From Pseudomonadota bacterium (GTDB lineage Bacteria > Pseudomonadota > Alphaproteobacteria > Reyranellales > Reyranellaceae): 64,000 bases of DNA. The stretch spans positions 1 through 64,000 of the forward strand of contig JAFEBU010000045.1 of the NCBI GenBank assembly GCA_018242505.1. Direction: 5' to 3'. The notes below the pieces were generated by a model. It had not been told where the DNA came from. It worked only from the letters and a program-made list of their open reading frames with translations, and ran no database searches. Positions 8,888 to 17,483 of the stretch are shown piece after piece (within the stretch, counting starts at the first letter, position 1; each line of letters starts with the position of its first letter). A program made the position numbers and the translations under genes.

Positions 8888-9682
8888 TTACTCTGTAGCG
8901 GCCATGTCAATGGCGCGCGAGGACAAGGTCTCCAGATGGCGACGCGTGACGGCGATGATTTCCCGACGACGTCTGCTAATTCGTTCGATGGGACCGCCGA
9001 CGCCGATGCCAAGCGGCGTAGCTTTTCGGTCAGCCGGAACCAGCATTGCAATGGTGCTTGCAGACGAAATCATCCTCCCTTTGCTCTCGGCAAATCCCTG
9101 GCGGCGGATATCTTCGAGTTCTGCTAGAAAAATGCGCTCGTTCACTCGATGGTCGTCTGCGGTGGCATCGGCGTTGTTGCGTCTTATAATGGCGCGCGCT
9201 TCGTGATCGGGCTTCTGAGCGAGCAGGATCATGCCGAGTGCCGACCTCGTCATAGGCCGCAGCGTGCCGTTATTGATAATCAGACGAACGGCGTAGCTCG
9301 CGTCAACGATATGAACGTACTGCATTGCAGGGCCGTTTTGGCGCCCCAGGACGACGGTCTCGCCAATTTCGCGTTGGATGGCCTCCATGGCGTCGGTCAG
9401 AGGCCCATATTTGAAGAAGCTTTTTTGTATCCAGTTGCCGAGCAGCGCGACGCGGTAGGTCGGTCTCAACGATCGAGACCCAGCGGTGTATTCGAGATAG
9501 CCCAATGATACCAGGCACTTCAACAGCATCGATGTACTGGACTGCGGCAGGCCGAGCGAAGCGGCGATCTCGCCGACCGTAGCGGCGCGCTTGCGCTCCT
9601 GGAAGAACTCCAGGATTGCAAGGCAGCGCTCGGCGGACTTGATGCCGCCAGACCCTGAAGGAAGCTTGATGGCTTTTCTCAT
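8888..9682 (-). CDS. IclR family transcriptional regulator
   Basis: 264 residues. The N-terminal winged helix (about 13-75: IKSAERCLAILEFF, ATVGEIAASLGLPQSSTSML) and the C-terminal GAF-like effector domain give the full IclR architecture. It is convergent with the MaoC gene and sits at the end of the catabolic run. A perfect 14-bp palindrome lies 97 bp upstream of its start (9779-9792), and a 12/14 copy lies in the divergent promoter at 435-448. This suggests self-regulation plus control of the 673-8869 genes and the binding protein at the window start. Whether it activates or represses cannot be told. Confidence 0.9.
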   Translation of the reverse strand: MRKAIKLPSGSGGIKSAERCLAILEFFQERKRAATVGEIAASLGLPQSSTSMLLKCLVSLGYLEYTAGSRSLRPTYRVALLGNWIQKSFFKYGPLTDAMEAIQREIGETVVLGRQNGPAMQYVHIVDASYAVRLIINNGTLRPMTRSALGMILLAQKPDHEARAIIRRNNADATADDHRVNERIFLAELEDIRRQGFAESKGRMISSASTIAMLVPADRKATPLGIGVGGPIERISRRRREIIAVTRRHLETLSSRAIDMAATE

Positions 9683-9778
9683 GGCAAGATATCGACCAGC
9701 CAGTCACGTGAACTCGCGCAACGAGCGTGGCTCCCAGGTTCGTGAGCCGCCATTGTGATCTGCGGAATTTCCCTTCAT

Positions 9779-9792
9779 ATCACATATGTGAT
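9779..9792. promoter_or_regulatory. Putative IclR-type operator (copy B), perfect palindrome
   Basis: ATCACATATGTGAT is a perfect 14-bp palindrome in the 146-bp gap between the two minus-strand IclR genes, 97 bp upstream of the first regulator's start. Its near-copy at 435-448 lies between divergent cluster genes. A partial core match, ACATATGTG at 3792-3800, overlaps the RBS region of the Bug gene at 3810 and may be chance. Confidence 0.55.
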
Positions 9793-9828
9793 GGTGATCT
9801 TCCGGGCGCGTATGCGCCTCGCCATTGA

Positions 9829-10686
9829 CTAGGGTTTCAGTGCGGCGGCCGAGTATCCGAGCTGCCGCGATATCTGAATGCCAGCGTTGGTGAGGGCGGT
9901 GCGAAGTCGGAGCACCTCCTCGGAATTCAGCTTCTTCGTCGGCCCACCAGCCGACAGCGCGGCGACCACCTTGCCATCGTGATCGAATATGGGGGCTGCG
10001 ACGTGGCGGAGACTGGGAACAAGCTCCTCATCGTCGAGGGCGAACTGCTCACGTCGGATCTTGGCAAGCTCTTCCTTGAAGTGGCGCATCGAAGTGATGG
10101 TTTTGGGCGTATAGGCATCCATGCCGCGCGCCTCGAGAAGCTTCAGCAGGTCCGGCTCGGAAATCCACGCAGCCAGCAACTTGCCCGGCGCAGAAGCGTG
10201 GATCGGAACCACCGCGGTGAGGAAGGTATCCTGCTGCATCACCTCCACCGGCCCACCGCGCACCATCACGACGCGCCCTTCGACCAGGCGACTCAGGCTG
10301 ATGTACTCCTTGAATTCCTCGGAGAGTCGAGCCATCACTGGAATCGCAAGATAATCAAGCTTTCTACGGCCTAAAGCCCCATGGCCCAGAAGCGCCAGGC
10401 TGAGTCCCAACTGGATCCGATTGGTTTCTTCGTCGTGATCGACCAGGCCACCTCGTGCGAGCGTTGCGACGAGTCTCGATACGACGCTCGGCGTGAGCTG
10501 CAGGCTCTTGGCAAGCTCCGAAATGCGCATCGGTCTGCTTGCAGCAGACAACTCACGCAAGATGCCCATGGCCTTGTCGACTGACTTGATTGCGCCAACG
10601 CCGTGATCTTTCAGAGGAGTTGACGAGGGCCGCCCGTTGCCCTTCGCACGCCCGCGTGTCTCGGCCTCCATATGGCGAAGAGTCAT
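9829..10686 (-). CDS. IclR family transcriptional regulator, second copy
   Basis: 285 residues from the ATG at 10686, which has GGAG about 10 nt upstream. The frame is open to 10872, but that extension is low-complexity and lies in the promoter region of the divergent monooxygenase. The helix-turn-helix (SVDKAMGILRELS, ISELAKSLQLTPSVVSRLV) and the effector domain are intact. It is divergently transcribed from the Baeyer-Villiger monooxygenase at 11047, which it probably controls. It is not a close copy of the IclR protein at 8888. Confidence 0.88.
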   Translation of the reverse strand: MTLRHMEAETRGRAKGNGRPSSTPLKDHGVGAIKSVDKAMGILRELSAASRPMRISELAKSLQLTPSVVSRLVATLARGGLVDHDEETNRIQLGLSLALLGHGALGRRKLDYLAIPVMARLSEEFKEYISLSRLVEGRVVMVRGGPVEVMQQDTFLTAVVPIHASAPGKLLAAWISEPDLLKLLEARGMDAYTPKTITSMRHFKEELAKIRREQFALDDEELVPSLRHVAAPIFDHDGKVVAALSAGGPTKKLNSEEVLRLRTALTNAGIQISRQLGYSAAALKP

Positions 10687-10932
10687 GACTACCGTCGCTC
10701 CGCAATGTGCGAAGCTCGATGGCTCTCTATGGATGTGCGTCCCATGGCGTAGATCCAACTCAATGCGTGTTCCTTTGAAATGCGAGACGGATGTTTCCGT
10801 CCCATTGCTTTCGATCGGCACCCTTTTGTCTTGTCCCTCGTGCCGCATGTGGGTCGATGTCGGCCCCGACAAGGGACCTCGCCATATGCCTCCGAGCCCG
10901 GAGCCGTGCCACTGCGGCGTACTGGCCTAGAC

Positions 10933-10960
10933 TTGACAGAAGGCGTGCTCTATCGACAAT
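10933..10960 (+). promoter_or_regulatory. Putative sigma-70 promoter of the monooxygenase gene
   Basis: A consensus TTGACA at 10933-10938 is followed after 16 bp by GACAAT at 10955-10960 (4 of 6 to TATAAT). It points toward the monooxygenase start at 11047 and is immediately upstream of a tandem 9-bp repeat and a palindrome that could be operator sites. Confidence 0.5.
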
Positions 10961-10988
10961 CATTATGCTCATTATGCAACGACGTTGC
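10960..10988. promoter_or_regulatory. Tandem 9-bp repeat and palindrome, putative operator
   Basis: TCATTATGC occurs twice head to tail at 10960-10968 and 10969-10977, overlapped by the interrupted palindrome GCAACG-A-CGTTGC at 10976-10988. Both sit just downstream of the putative -10 box, where a repressor would block transcription. The IclR protein encoded divergently is the obvious candidate, but this is inference. Confidence 0.42.
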
Positions 10989-11046
10989 TAGATGGATTTC
11001 GAGCTTCTTGAGGTTCCCGGCTCCACCGGAAGGCTTGGAGGCCAGG

Positions 11047-12939
11047 ATGTTGGATCAGGACGACGGTGAAGGGTGTAGAATGAACGCAGTTCGTGGTCGG
11101 GAAATCGATACGGTCATTGGCAACCTGGAATTCGATCCCGTTGCCCTCAAGCGCAAGTACGAGCAGGAGCGCGATAAGCGTATCGTGCCTGAAGGACATG
11201 ACCAATATGTGCCGACCATTGAGGGAAGGTTTGCCGACTACGGCAAGGATCCCTGGGTAAGCCCCGGCTTCAGCCGGGCGGCATTGAACGACCACACGGA
11301 GGTTATTGTCGCCGGTGGCGGTTTCGGTGGCTTGCTCGTCGGGGCCCGCCTCCGGGAGGCGGGTGTCACTGACGTGCGCATCATCGACGAGGCCGGAGAC
11401 TTTGGCGGCACTTGGTATTGGAACCGGTACCCGGGGGCCATGTGCGATATCGAGGCTCATATCTACATGCCTCTCCTAGAGGAGCTGAACCACGCACCGA
11501 GGCACCGCTACGCCTATGCACCGGAAATGCTCGAACTCAGTCGGAAGATTGGCGAGCGCTACGGCCTCTACGACAAGGCATGCTTTCAGACGGTCATCAC
11601 CGAGGCGCGTTGGCTGGAAGACCAGAAGCAGTGGCTGATTGAGACCGATCGTGGCGATCGCATGACAGCCAACCACTTCGTACTGGCATGTGGTCGCCAA
11701 AGCCTTCCGAAGCTTCCGGGCATTGCCGGCATTGGTGATTTCGAGGGGCATGCCTTTCATTCGAGCCGATGGGACTACGCATACACCGGCGGCAGCGCCG
11801 ACGACGCGAGGCTCACGGGTCTGCGCGACAAGCGTGTTGCAGTCATCGGTACCGGAGCGACGGCCGTCCAGATCGTTCCGGAGGTTGCCAAATGGGCTCG
11901 GGAGCTTTTCGTTTTCCAGCGCACCCCGTCGGCAGTCTATATCCGTGGGCAGCGCGAAACGCCGCCGGACTATGCCGATATGTCGAAGCCCGGCTGGCAA
12001 AAGGAGCGGCGAGAGAACTTCCAGAAGATTCTGGGTGCCAAGCCCCAGGACGTCGACTACGTCGCCGATGGCTGGACGGAGCTGACTGTGCGCATGAAGC
12101 CGGTGCTATCGTCCAGGGAACTCGCGGCAAGGCTCAACCGAAAGCCGACGCCGGAAGAGCATGAGTTCGTCGCCGAGATATCCGACTACCGCGTCATGAA
12201 CGCTATTCGCACGCGCGTCGAAGAAATCGTGAAGGACCCTTCAACGGCCGAGGCGCTGAAGCCTTGGTATCGATGGCTGTGCAAGCGCCCATGCTTTCAT
12301 GACGACTACCTCGACGCATTCAATCGCCCGAGCGTTCATCTGGTCGACACCGGCGGACGCGGCGTCGAACAGTTTACAAGACATGGCATCGTCGTTGATG
12401 GCCATGAGTACAAGGTCGATTGCGCAATTTTCGCTACCGGTTTCGAGGCCGGTATTTCGTACGTGCGCCTGACGGGCTTCGACGTCGTCGGACGAGAGGG
12501 GAGGCGCCTCAGTGAACATTGGCGAAATGGTGTTCGCACCCTTCACGGCATCACAACCGACAACTTCCCCAATCTGCTTCTGGTCGGCGGAAACCAGCAT
12601 TCCGTCGCGGCGGTGAATGCCGTGCACCTGCTCGATGAACAAGCCACACATGTCGCGTACATCATTCAACAGGCTGGAGAACGCCGCCTGCAGGCCATCG
12701 AGCCGACGACCGAAGCCGTCGACGCCTATACGGAGATCATTCGATCGGCGCCTGCCAACAAGGTGCTTGTGAACTTCTATTCGAGCTGCACGCCCGGCTA
12801 CTACAACGGCGAGGGCAAGGGTGCCAAAAGCGAAGACCTGTTCTTCGGTAACCGTTACGGCGGCGGGGCCATGGCCTTCTACCAGATGCTTGCAGATTGG
12901 CGGCGCGAGAACAATCTAGAGGGTATGGCGCTGCGATAG
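11047..12939 (+). CDS. Baeyer-Villiger-type FAD-dependent monooxygenase
   Basis: 630 residues from the ATG at 11047 (TTGGAGG RBS, 6-nt spacing); the ATG at 11080 gives 619 residues and is also plausible. The open frame starts at 10780, but that part lies in the promoter. The first Rossmann fold GGGFGG is at about 90-95, the Baeyer-Villiger fingerprint FxGxxxHxxxWD spans 232-243, and the second nucleotide motif GTGATA is at 268-273. The enzyme would insert oxygen beside a ketone using NADPH and O2, yielding an ester or lactone. Length and the extended N-terminus resemble steroid/cyclopentadecanone-type BVMOs, but the substrate is unknown. The gene ends at a strong terminator and diverges from an IclR gene. 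Confidence 0.9.
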   Translation: MLDQDDGEGCRMNAVRGREIDTVIGNLEFDPVALKRKYEQERDKRIVPEGHDQYVPTIEGRFADYGKDPWVSPGFSRAALNDHTEVIVAGGGFGGLLVGARLREAGVTDVRIIDEAGDFGGTWYWNRYPGAMCDIEAHIYMPLLEELNHAPRHRYAYAPEMLELSRKIGERYGLYDKACFQTVITEARWLEDQKQWLIETDRGDRMTANHFVLACGRQSLPKLPGIAGIGDFEGHAFHSSRWDYAYTGGSADDARLTGLRDKRVAVIGTGATAVQIVPEVAKWARELFVFQRTPSAVYIRGQRETPPDYADMSKPGWQKERRENFQKILGAKPQDVDYVADGWTELTVRMKPVLSSRELAARLNRKPTPEEHEFVAEISDYRVMNAIRTRVEEIVKDPSTAEALKPWYRWLCKRPCFHDDYLDAFNRPSVHLVDTGGRGVEQFTRHGIVVDGHEYKVDCAIFATGFEAGISYVRLTGFDVVGREGRRLSEHWRNGVRTLHGITTDNFPNLLLVGGNQHSVAAVNAVHLLDEQATHVAYIIQQAGERRLQAIEPTTEAVDAYTEIIRSAPANKVLVNFYSSCTPGYYNGEGKGAKSEDLFFGNRYGGGAMAFYQMLADWRRENNLEGMALR

Positions 12940-13013
12940 TTTTCGACTCCACCAGATCGCAGGATTCTCCCCATCATCCTCCCTGGGGAGATAGGGCAGG
13001 GTGCCCTTACTCC

Positions 13014-13042
13014 AGACCCGGCGCTTGGCGTCGGGTCTTTTT
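13014..13042 (+). terminator. Rho-independent terminator after the monooxygenase
   Basis: An 11-bp stem (AGACCCGGCGC with GCGTCGGGTCT, one G-U pair) with a TTG loop is followed by TTTTT at 13038-13042. It lies 75 bp after the monooxygenase stop. From here to 13239 no gene or other structure was seen. Confidence 0.85.
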
Positions 13043-13239
13043 CTTCTCTTCATCCATCAGACCTGAGGATCGTCCCCACACAGTCTTCCGGACACTCCCC
13101 ACGGCTGATCGACGCTTTCAAGCCGACGCTTGCGATGTTGTCTCACCTTGGACTCGAGAACGCGAAAGACCGATCCATTTTGCCCGCGATGGTTACCTGA
13201 TCCGGATGATCGCCAGGCCACACTCGGCAAGCGCCCGGA

Positions 13240-13599
13240 TTACACCGACCGTGCTTCTGAAGAGGTGCCCATCAGGAGACCGCTGGCGCCGCTCGAGGAC
13301 GGCGTTGAAGGATTGCTTCGGTACGGGTGTGACCATTGGCCTCTTCGGGTGCGCCGGACCGCCCGCAGGATCGCAAGCAAGATCACGGCGCCAATGATCG
13401 CCGCAACTATCGACGCAATGAACCCCGGAACCGATGCTGACCTCAAGAGCGGTGACAAGCCATTCGCCAATGAACGCGCCGACGATGCCCACAATGATAT
13501 CACCTGCAAGCCCGAAGCCGCCGCCCTTGACCAGGAGCCAGAGAGCCAGCCCGCGATCGCTCCAATGATCAGCTATGCGACGAAGCCGTGCGCTTCCAT
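13240..13599 (-). pseudogene. GlsB/YeaQ/YmgE-type (transglycosylase-associated) membrane protein, broken
   Basis: Reading minus from the ATG at 13599 gives MEAHGFVA, then an in-frame TAG where the family usually has a tryptophan codon, then LIIGAIAGWLSG. A frame change leads to LVKGGGFGLAGDIIVG and GIVGAFIGEWL, and a second change, within a GGGG run near 13423, leads to GFIASIVAAIIGAVILLAIL. Together these pieces make one normal GlsB-like protein of about 85 residues with three membrane segments. One stop and two frameshifts make it non-functional as read. Sequencing error is possible, but three lesions in 150 bp favour real decay. The normal role of the family is unclear (envelope stress-linked). 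Confidence 0.7.
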
Positions 13600-13730
13600 T
13601 TGGACTTCTTTCCCTTTGGCTTAATTTAGATTAGCCGCAACATTCCTCGGATTCGTTCTCCTCGTGGGTGCAACATCACCAGCGTGCCATGATCGTCTTC
13701 GCAGCCCTTATTGCTGATTGGTTCGGGGCA

Positions 13731-16700
13731 CTATCGCGGAAAAGAGAGCGCGGGTAGCCTCCTCGGGGCGACTGTTGTTGCTGGCCGGGTCCATGGCACG
13801 GCTTCAGAATTCGTAGCGGACGCCGCCGTTGAAGCCCAGCCGCGGAAGCCGCCGTTACTGACCTCGTGCTGCCAGGCGACGTCGCCATAGACGGCGAGGT
13901 TACTGGTCAGCATGCCGGTCAAGCCGCCACCTACCTGGATCGCCGTGCCGTACTGGCCGGTGGCAAATTGGAAGCCGCTGACATTGATCCTGCCGTCGTC
14001 GGCGAAGCCCTGCAGCAGGTTGGCCTTGAGATAGGGTGTCACGAACCTGCCATCGTCGGTCTCGAACGGCCGCACAAGGCGACCGCCCGCGCGCACCACG
14101 CCTTGGTCGAGCGCACCAAGGCCGACCTGCAGGCCGTTGGCATCGGTCGTGCCGTCGAACATCAGGTGCTGCCAGCTCACCTGCACCTGCGGCTCGACTG
14201 CGAGCTTCCGCCAGCCGAGCGCAATCGGCCAGCCGCCTTCCAGCGAGGCACTGACGATGCTGCCGCTCAGGGCAGCCGCCTGGCCGCGGGCGGTGGTGCT
14301 GACCGTGCCTGAAAACCAGCCGCCCGACACGATCGAGTCGAGGTACCAGCCCGCCTGCGCCTGCCAGGTGGCGATGCCGGAGAGCTTGCCGACGTTGAAG
14401 TTGCCCTCGCTGAAGCCGTCGGGGGCGCTGGGATCGAATTGCACCTTGCCATAGGAGCCGGCGAGGCCGACCCGTAGCGACCCTGCATCATCGTCACGTA
14501 CCACGCCACTGCCGCCCATCTGGAAAGCGGCGTAGCTTTGGCTCGAAGCGAAGCCGTAGTCCGAGAAGCTTCGCGTCGAGGTGTAGTTCATCGTATTGCC
14601 ATAGCCGCGCGCGAACACCTCGCCCCATCTGGGCAGGCCGGCAGCCTGTGCATCGCGGATCTCGCCAAGCCGCCGATGCAACTCGTCGATGTCCTGCAAG
14701 CCCGTGTTGAACAATACCGAGGGTGTGGTGATGTACGAGGGGATCTGCGGCGCCACCGCGAGCCGCGCGCCGGCCGCCGGTGACTTGCCCGGCGTGACCT
14801 CCTCGCCGGACGGATCGAGATAGACATTCTGTAACCGGAAATCCCAAAAGCCGCCGGGATTGCCCACAATGTTCTGGCCGGGGTCGGCGCGGCCGAAGGA
14901 TGACCCCGGTCCATAGGCATTGAGGTGATACTGAAACGGACTTCCACCGACGATGTAGCCACCGGGTAGAGTGAAGGCACCGGGCGAGGAGGCGCCCGCC
15001 ACCTGGATCAGCGAAATGCCGGTGCTGTTGGTGGGGGCGCCGGTGCTGGTGAACGCGCCGCCGGCGGATGGCTTGACCTGCACCGTTGTGCCGCCGCTCG
15101 CGCTACCGTTGATCAGCAGCCGGTCCGTGAACTGGTTGCCCAGCGGCCCGCCCGCGTTCAGTACCGTGTTGAGAAGCAGTGTGCCGCTGTTGCCGGTGTA
15201 GTTGCCGCCGATCGTGAAATTGCTCATCGGTGCGCCGGCAAAGGCCGGAAGGGCGTTGCCGACTGCGATCGTGCCGCTGTTCGAGACGTCACCAGCCACG
15301 CTGCCGAAGCCGCCCAGCGTAGCACCGCCTGCCACCAGTACCGGTCCGCCACCCGACAGGGAAGCGGAGAGGTGGCTCGAGTCGCCCACCACGAGTGTGC
15401 CCGCCAACACGTTGGTTGGTCCGGCATAGGGATTGTCGGCGTTCAGGGTAAGCATGCCGGCCCCGAGCTTGGTCAATGCGCCCGGGCCGGTGATTGCCTG
15501 GGCGATCGTGGTCGAGAAGCTCTGCGTGTCGATCGTACCACCGGCGGCGGCAAGCGTGATTGCCCGCGTGGCCGCGAGATTGAAGCTCTGGGCGAGCTGC
15601 AGTGTGCCGCCATTGAAGGTAAGGGCGCCGGTCGGTGCTCCGATCGCATTGTCCGCGCCGATCGCGAGCGCACCCTGGGTGATCACCGTACCGCCGGAGT
15701 AGCTGTTGCCCGATGTGGGTGCGAGAGTGAGGGTGCCTGCACCCGTCTTCTCGACGACGCCCGTACCCGAGATCGTGCCGCCATAGGTTCCGGCGTTGGG
15801 TTGCGAGAAAAGCAGCAGGCCGTTGTCGGTCACCGTGGGATTGAGCGTCTGTGCGCTTGCTTCGAGAGTTGCGCCCGGCGCGATGGTGGCGTTGCCGGTG
15901 AGCGGGCTCTGCAAGCGCAGGATGCCGGTATTGACGAAGGTCTGCACGAAATCGCCCGTGCCGTTCCAGGTCCAGTCGGTCCCGTTCATGGTGAGGGTCT
16001 GGAAGCGGGTAAAGGGATTGTCGGCCAGGCCCGAACCCTGCAAAACGACTTGGTTGTTGCCGCCGCCGCCGTTCATCGATCCCACGATCTGTGAGCCGGT
16101 CTGCAGGATCAGGGTGATGGCGCTGGTATTGCTGTTGCCGCCATTCAGCGCGACGCCGGCGCCGGACTGGATCAACCCGGCATTGGTGATCGTGGTGTTG
16201 CCGTTCAGGGTGCGGAGCGCCGGCCCGTTGTCGCTGATGATCTGGCCGCCGGAGAGGTTCTGGATGGTGGCGCTAAAGGTGGGAGAGAGTGTGTTGGAGA
16301 ATACGCCTTCGCTGCCTGCGCCCGAGGCATGGATCGTGCCGCTGTTGACCAGCGTGTCGTTGTTGCCTTGCATGTAGACGGCGGTAGAGGAAGCACTGAT
16401 GGTCGTGAGCGTGCCCGAATTGTTGACGCTCCCGTTGCCGCCCAGGATCGACGCGGCTCGCGCATTCGACCCGTTGGTGGTCACCGATCCGGTATTGGTG
16501 AGGGTGTTGCCGCTCTGGCCGATATTGGTCTGGCCCCAGGCCGCACTCATGCCGTAGGCATTCGGGCCGGTGGTTATAATCGTACCGTTGTTGGTGAGCG
16601 TGTTGTTGCTGCCGTTGGCGGCCAGGCCGTCGTTGAAGGCGCCCGTGGTGCCGATGGTGCCATTGTTGGTGAGGATATTGCCGTCGGTCATGCCGACGAT

Positions 16701-17057
16701 GCCCGCGCCGCGATTGGTTCCGGTGCCGCCACCGCCCGACAGGTCGATTGCGCCGTTGTTGGTCACCTGGCTGTTGCCGATGACGCTGATGGCGGTCGGC
16801 GTGGTGGTGCGGGGCACGGAGATGCCCGCGCCTGGATCGACATTGACGGTGACATTGCTGCTGCCGGCGGCGGCATTGACGCCCGTCGTATTCTGAGCGG
16901 GCGGTGTGGTCGTGCAGGTGATTGTCTCGCCGGACGTCGGAGCGGCACTGCTGCAATCGGCGAGGGCCCGCTGGTTCCAAAGGAAAATCGCATCGATCGA
17001 TACCGACAGAGCGCAAACAAAGCGCGTGGCGGAGCGCCAGCCAAGCATTGTCGCCAT
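13731..17057 (-). CDS. Autotransporter (type Va secretion) adhesin-like protein, C-terminus frameshifted
   Basis: 1108 residues as read. The ATG at 17057 follows AGGAAACAAGA. Residues 1-33 are an extended signal sequence ending ALA. The passenger (about 34-800) is Ser/Thr/Asn/Gly-rich, with repeated TNNGTI-type strands and two autotransporter-associated repeats (GTGVVEKTGAGTLTL, GPGALTKLGAGMLTL), predicting a beta-helix. The barrel begins near residue 815 (RWGEVFARGYG). Up to residue about 1073 it follows the family, then the frame departs. In the next frame, GFNGGVRYEF followed by TGA lies at 13804-13833, the terminal strand with the C-terminal Phe needed for outer-membrane assembly. Restoring one G in the run at 13835-13837 repairs it. 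The gene stands alone. Confidence 0.82.
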   Translation of the reverse strand: MATMLGWRSATRFVCALSVSIDAIFLWNQRALADCSSAAPTSGETITCTTTPPAQNTTGVNAAAGSSNVTVNVDPGAGISVPRTTTPTAISVIGNSQVTNNGAIDLSGGGGTGTNRGAGIVGMTDGNILTNNGTIGTTGAFNDGLAANGSNNTLTNNGTIITTGPNAYGMSAAWGQTNIGQSGNTLTNTGSVTTNGSNARAASILGGNGSVNNSGTLTTISASSTAVYMQGNNDTLVNSGTIHASGAGSEGVFSNTLSPTFSATIQNLSGGQIISDNGPALRTLNGNTTITNAGLIQSGAGVALNGGNSNTSAITLILQTGSQIVGSMNGGGGNNQVVLQGSGLADNPFTRFQTLTMNGTDWTWNGTGDFVQTFVNTGILRLQSPLTGNATIAPGATLEASAQTLNPTVTDNGLLLFSQPNAGTYGGTISGTGVVEKTGAGTLTLAPTSGNSYSGGTVITQGALAIGADNAIGAPTGALTFNGGTLQLAQSFNLAATRAITLAAAGGTIDTQSFSTTIAQAITGPGALTKLGAGMLTLNADNPYAGPTNVLAGTLVVGDSSHLSASLSGGGPVLVAGGATLGGFGSVAGDVSNSGTIAVGNALPAFAGAPMSNFTIGGNYTGNSGTLLLNTVLNAGGPLGNQFTDRLLINGSASGGTTVQVKPSAGGAFTSTGAPTNSTGISLIQVAGASSPGAFTLPGGYIVGGSPFQYHLNAYGPGSSFGRADPGQNIVGNPGGFWDFRLQNVYLDPSGEEVTPGKSPAAGARLAVAPQIPSYITTPSVLFNTGLQDIDELHRRLGEIRDAQAAGLPRWGEVFARGYGNTMNYTSTRSFSDYGFASSQSYAAFQMGGSGVVRDDDAGSLRVGLAGSYGKVQFDPSAPDGFSEGNFNVGKLSGIATWQAQAGWYLDSIVSGGWFSGTVSTTARGQAAALSGSIVSASLEGGWPIALGWRKLAVEPQVQVSWQHLMFDGTTDANGLQVGLGALDQGVVRAGGRLVRPFETDDGRFVTPYLKANLLQGFADDGRINVSGFQFATGQYGTAIQVGGGLTGMLTSNLAVYGDVAWQHEVSNGGFRGWASTAASATNSEAVPWTRPATTVAPRRLPALSFPR

Positions 17058-17483
17058 TCTTGTTTCCTCGCGTTACGTACGCAGGCTCGGAGAGACGTGA
17101 CGGCGGTGGTGACTGTGTCAGAAGGAGATCAGCTTCGTTCCGTAAGATACATCCAATATCTGAAAGTTAAGCGAGATCGCTGGGTAGAATCAAGCCTTTG
17201 TGTAACAACCGGGCCAAGTACGTGGCCGAAGTGCGAGCGGGATTGTCTGGCTTGCCTGGCTTCGCTGGAGCGGGACGATGTGGATATGATCCCATCGTGA
17301 ATTGGCCCCTGTAGGCCGTGGGAGAGGCGGCCGACTCCGTGGCGTACGTCGCCGGCCGCCGCCCCAGAGGCGGAAGGTTGCAAGCACATCTGCTCTGTGG
17401 CTCCTCGACTTTAAGTCGAAACCACAACCTCGAAGCTGTGACCTTTAGCGCTCAATTGCGTGGCAATCGGGAGGGGGCCGCCG
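17058..17483. other. Intergenic region (426 bp)
   Basis: No supportable gene. It separates two minus-strand genes and should hold the autotransporter promoter and the end of the hydrolase transcript. Two inverted repeats are visible: TCGACTT-T-AAGTCGA at 17405-17419, and GGCGGCCG (17326-17333) with CGGCCGCC (17353-17360). Neither has a T tract. Confidence 0.55.

Noticed and set aside
10780..11046. N-terminal extension of the monooxygenase frame
   Set aside because: It lies in the divergent promoter, has no family similarity and lacks an RBS, whereas 11047 has a good one.
16329..17300. Repetitive plus-strand frame within the autotransporter and possible short-repeat array
   Set aside because: The repeats come from passenger-domain codons (Asn/Gly/Thr); there are no equal-length repeats with unique spacers, so it is not a CRISPR array.
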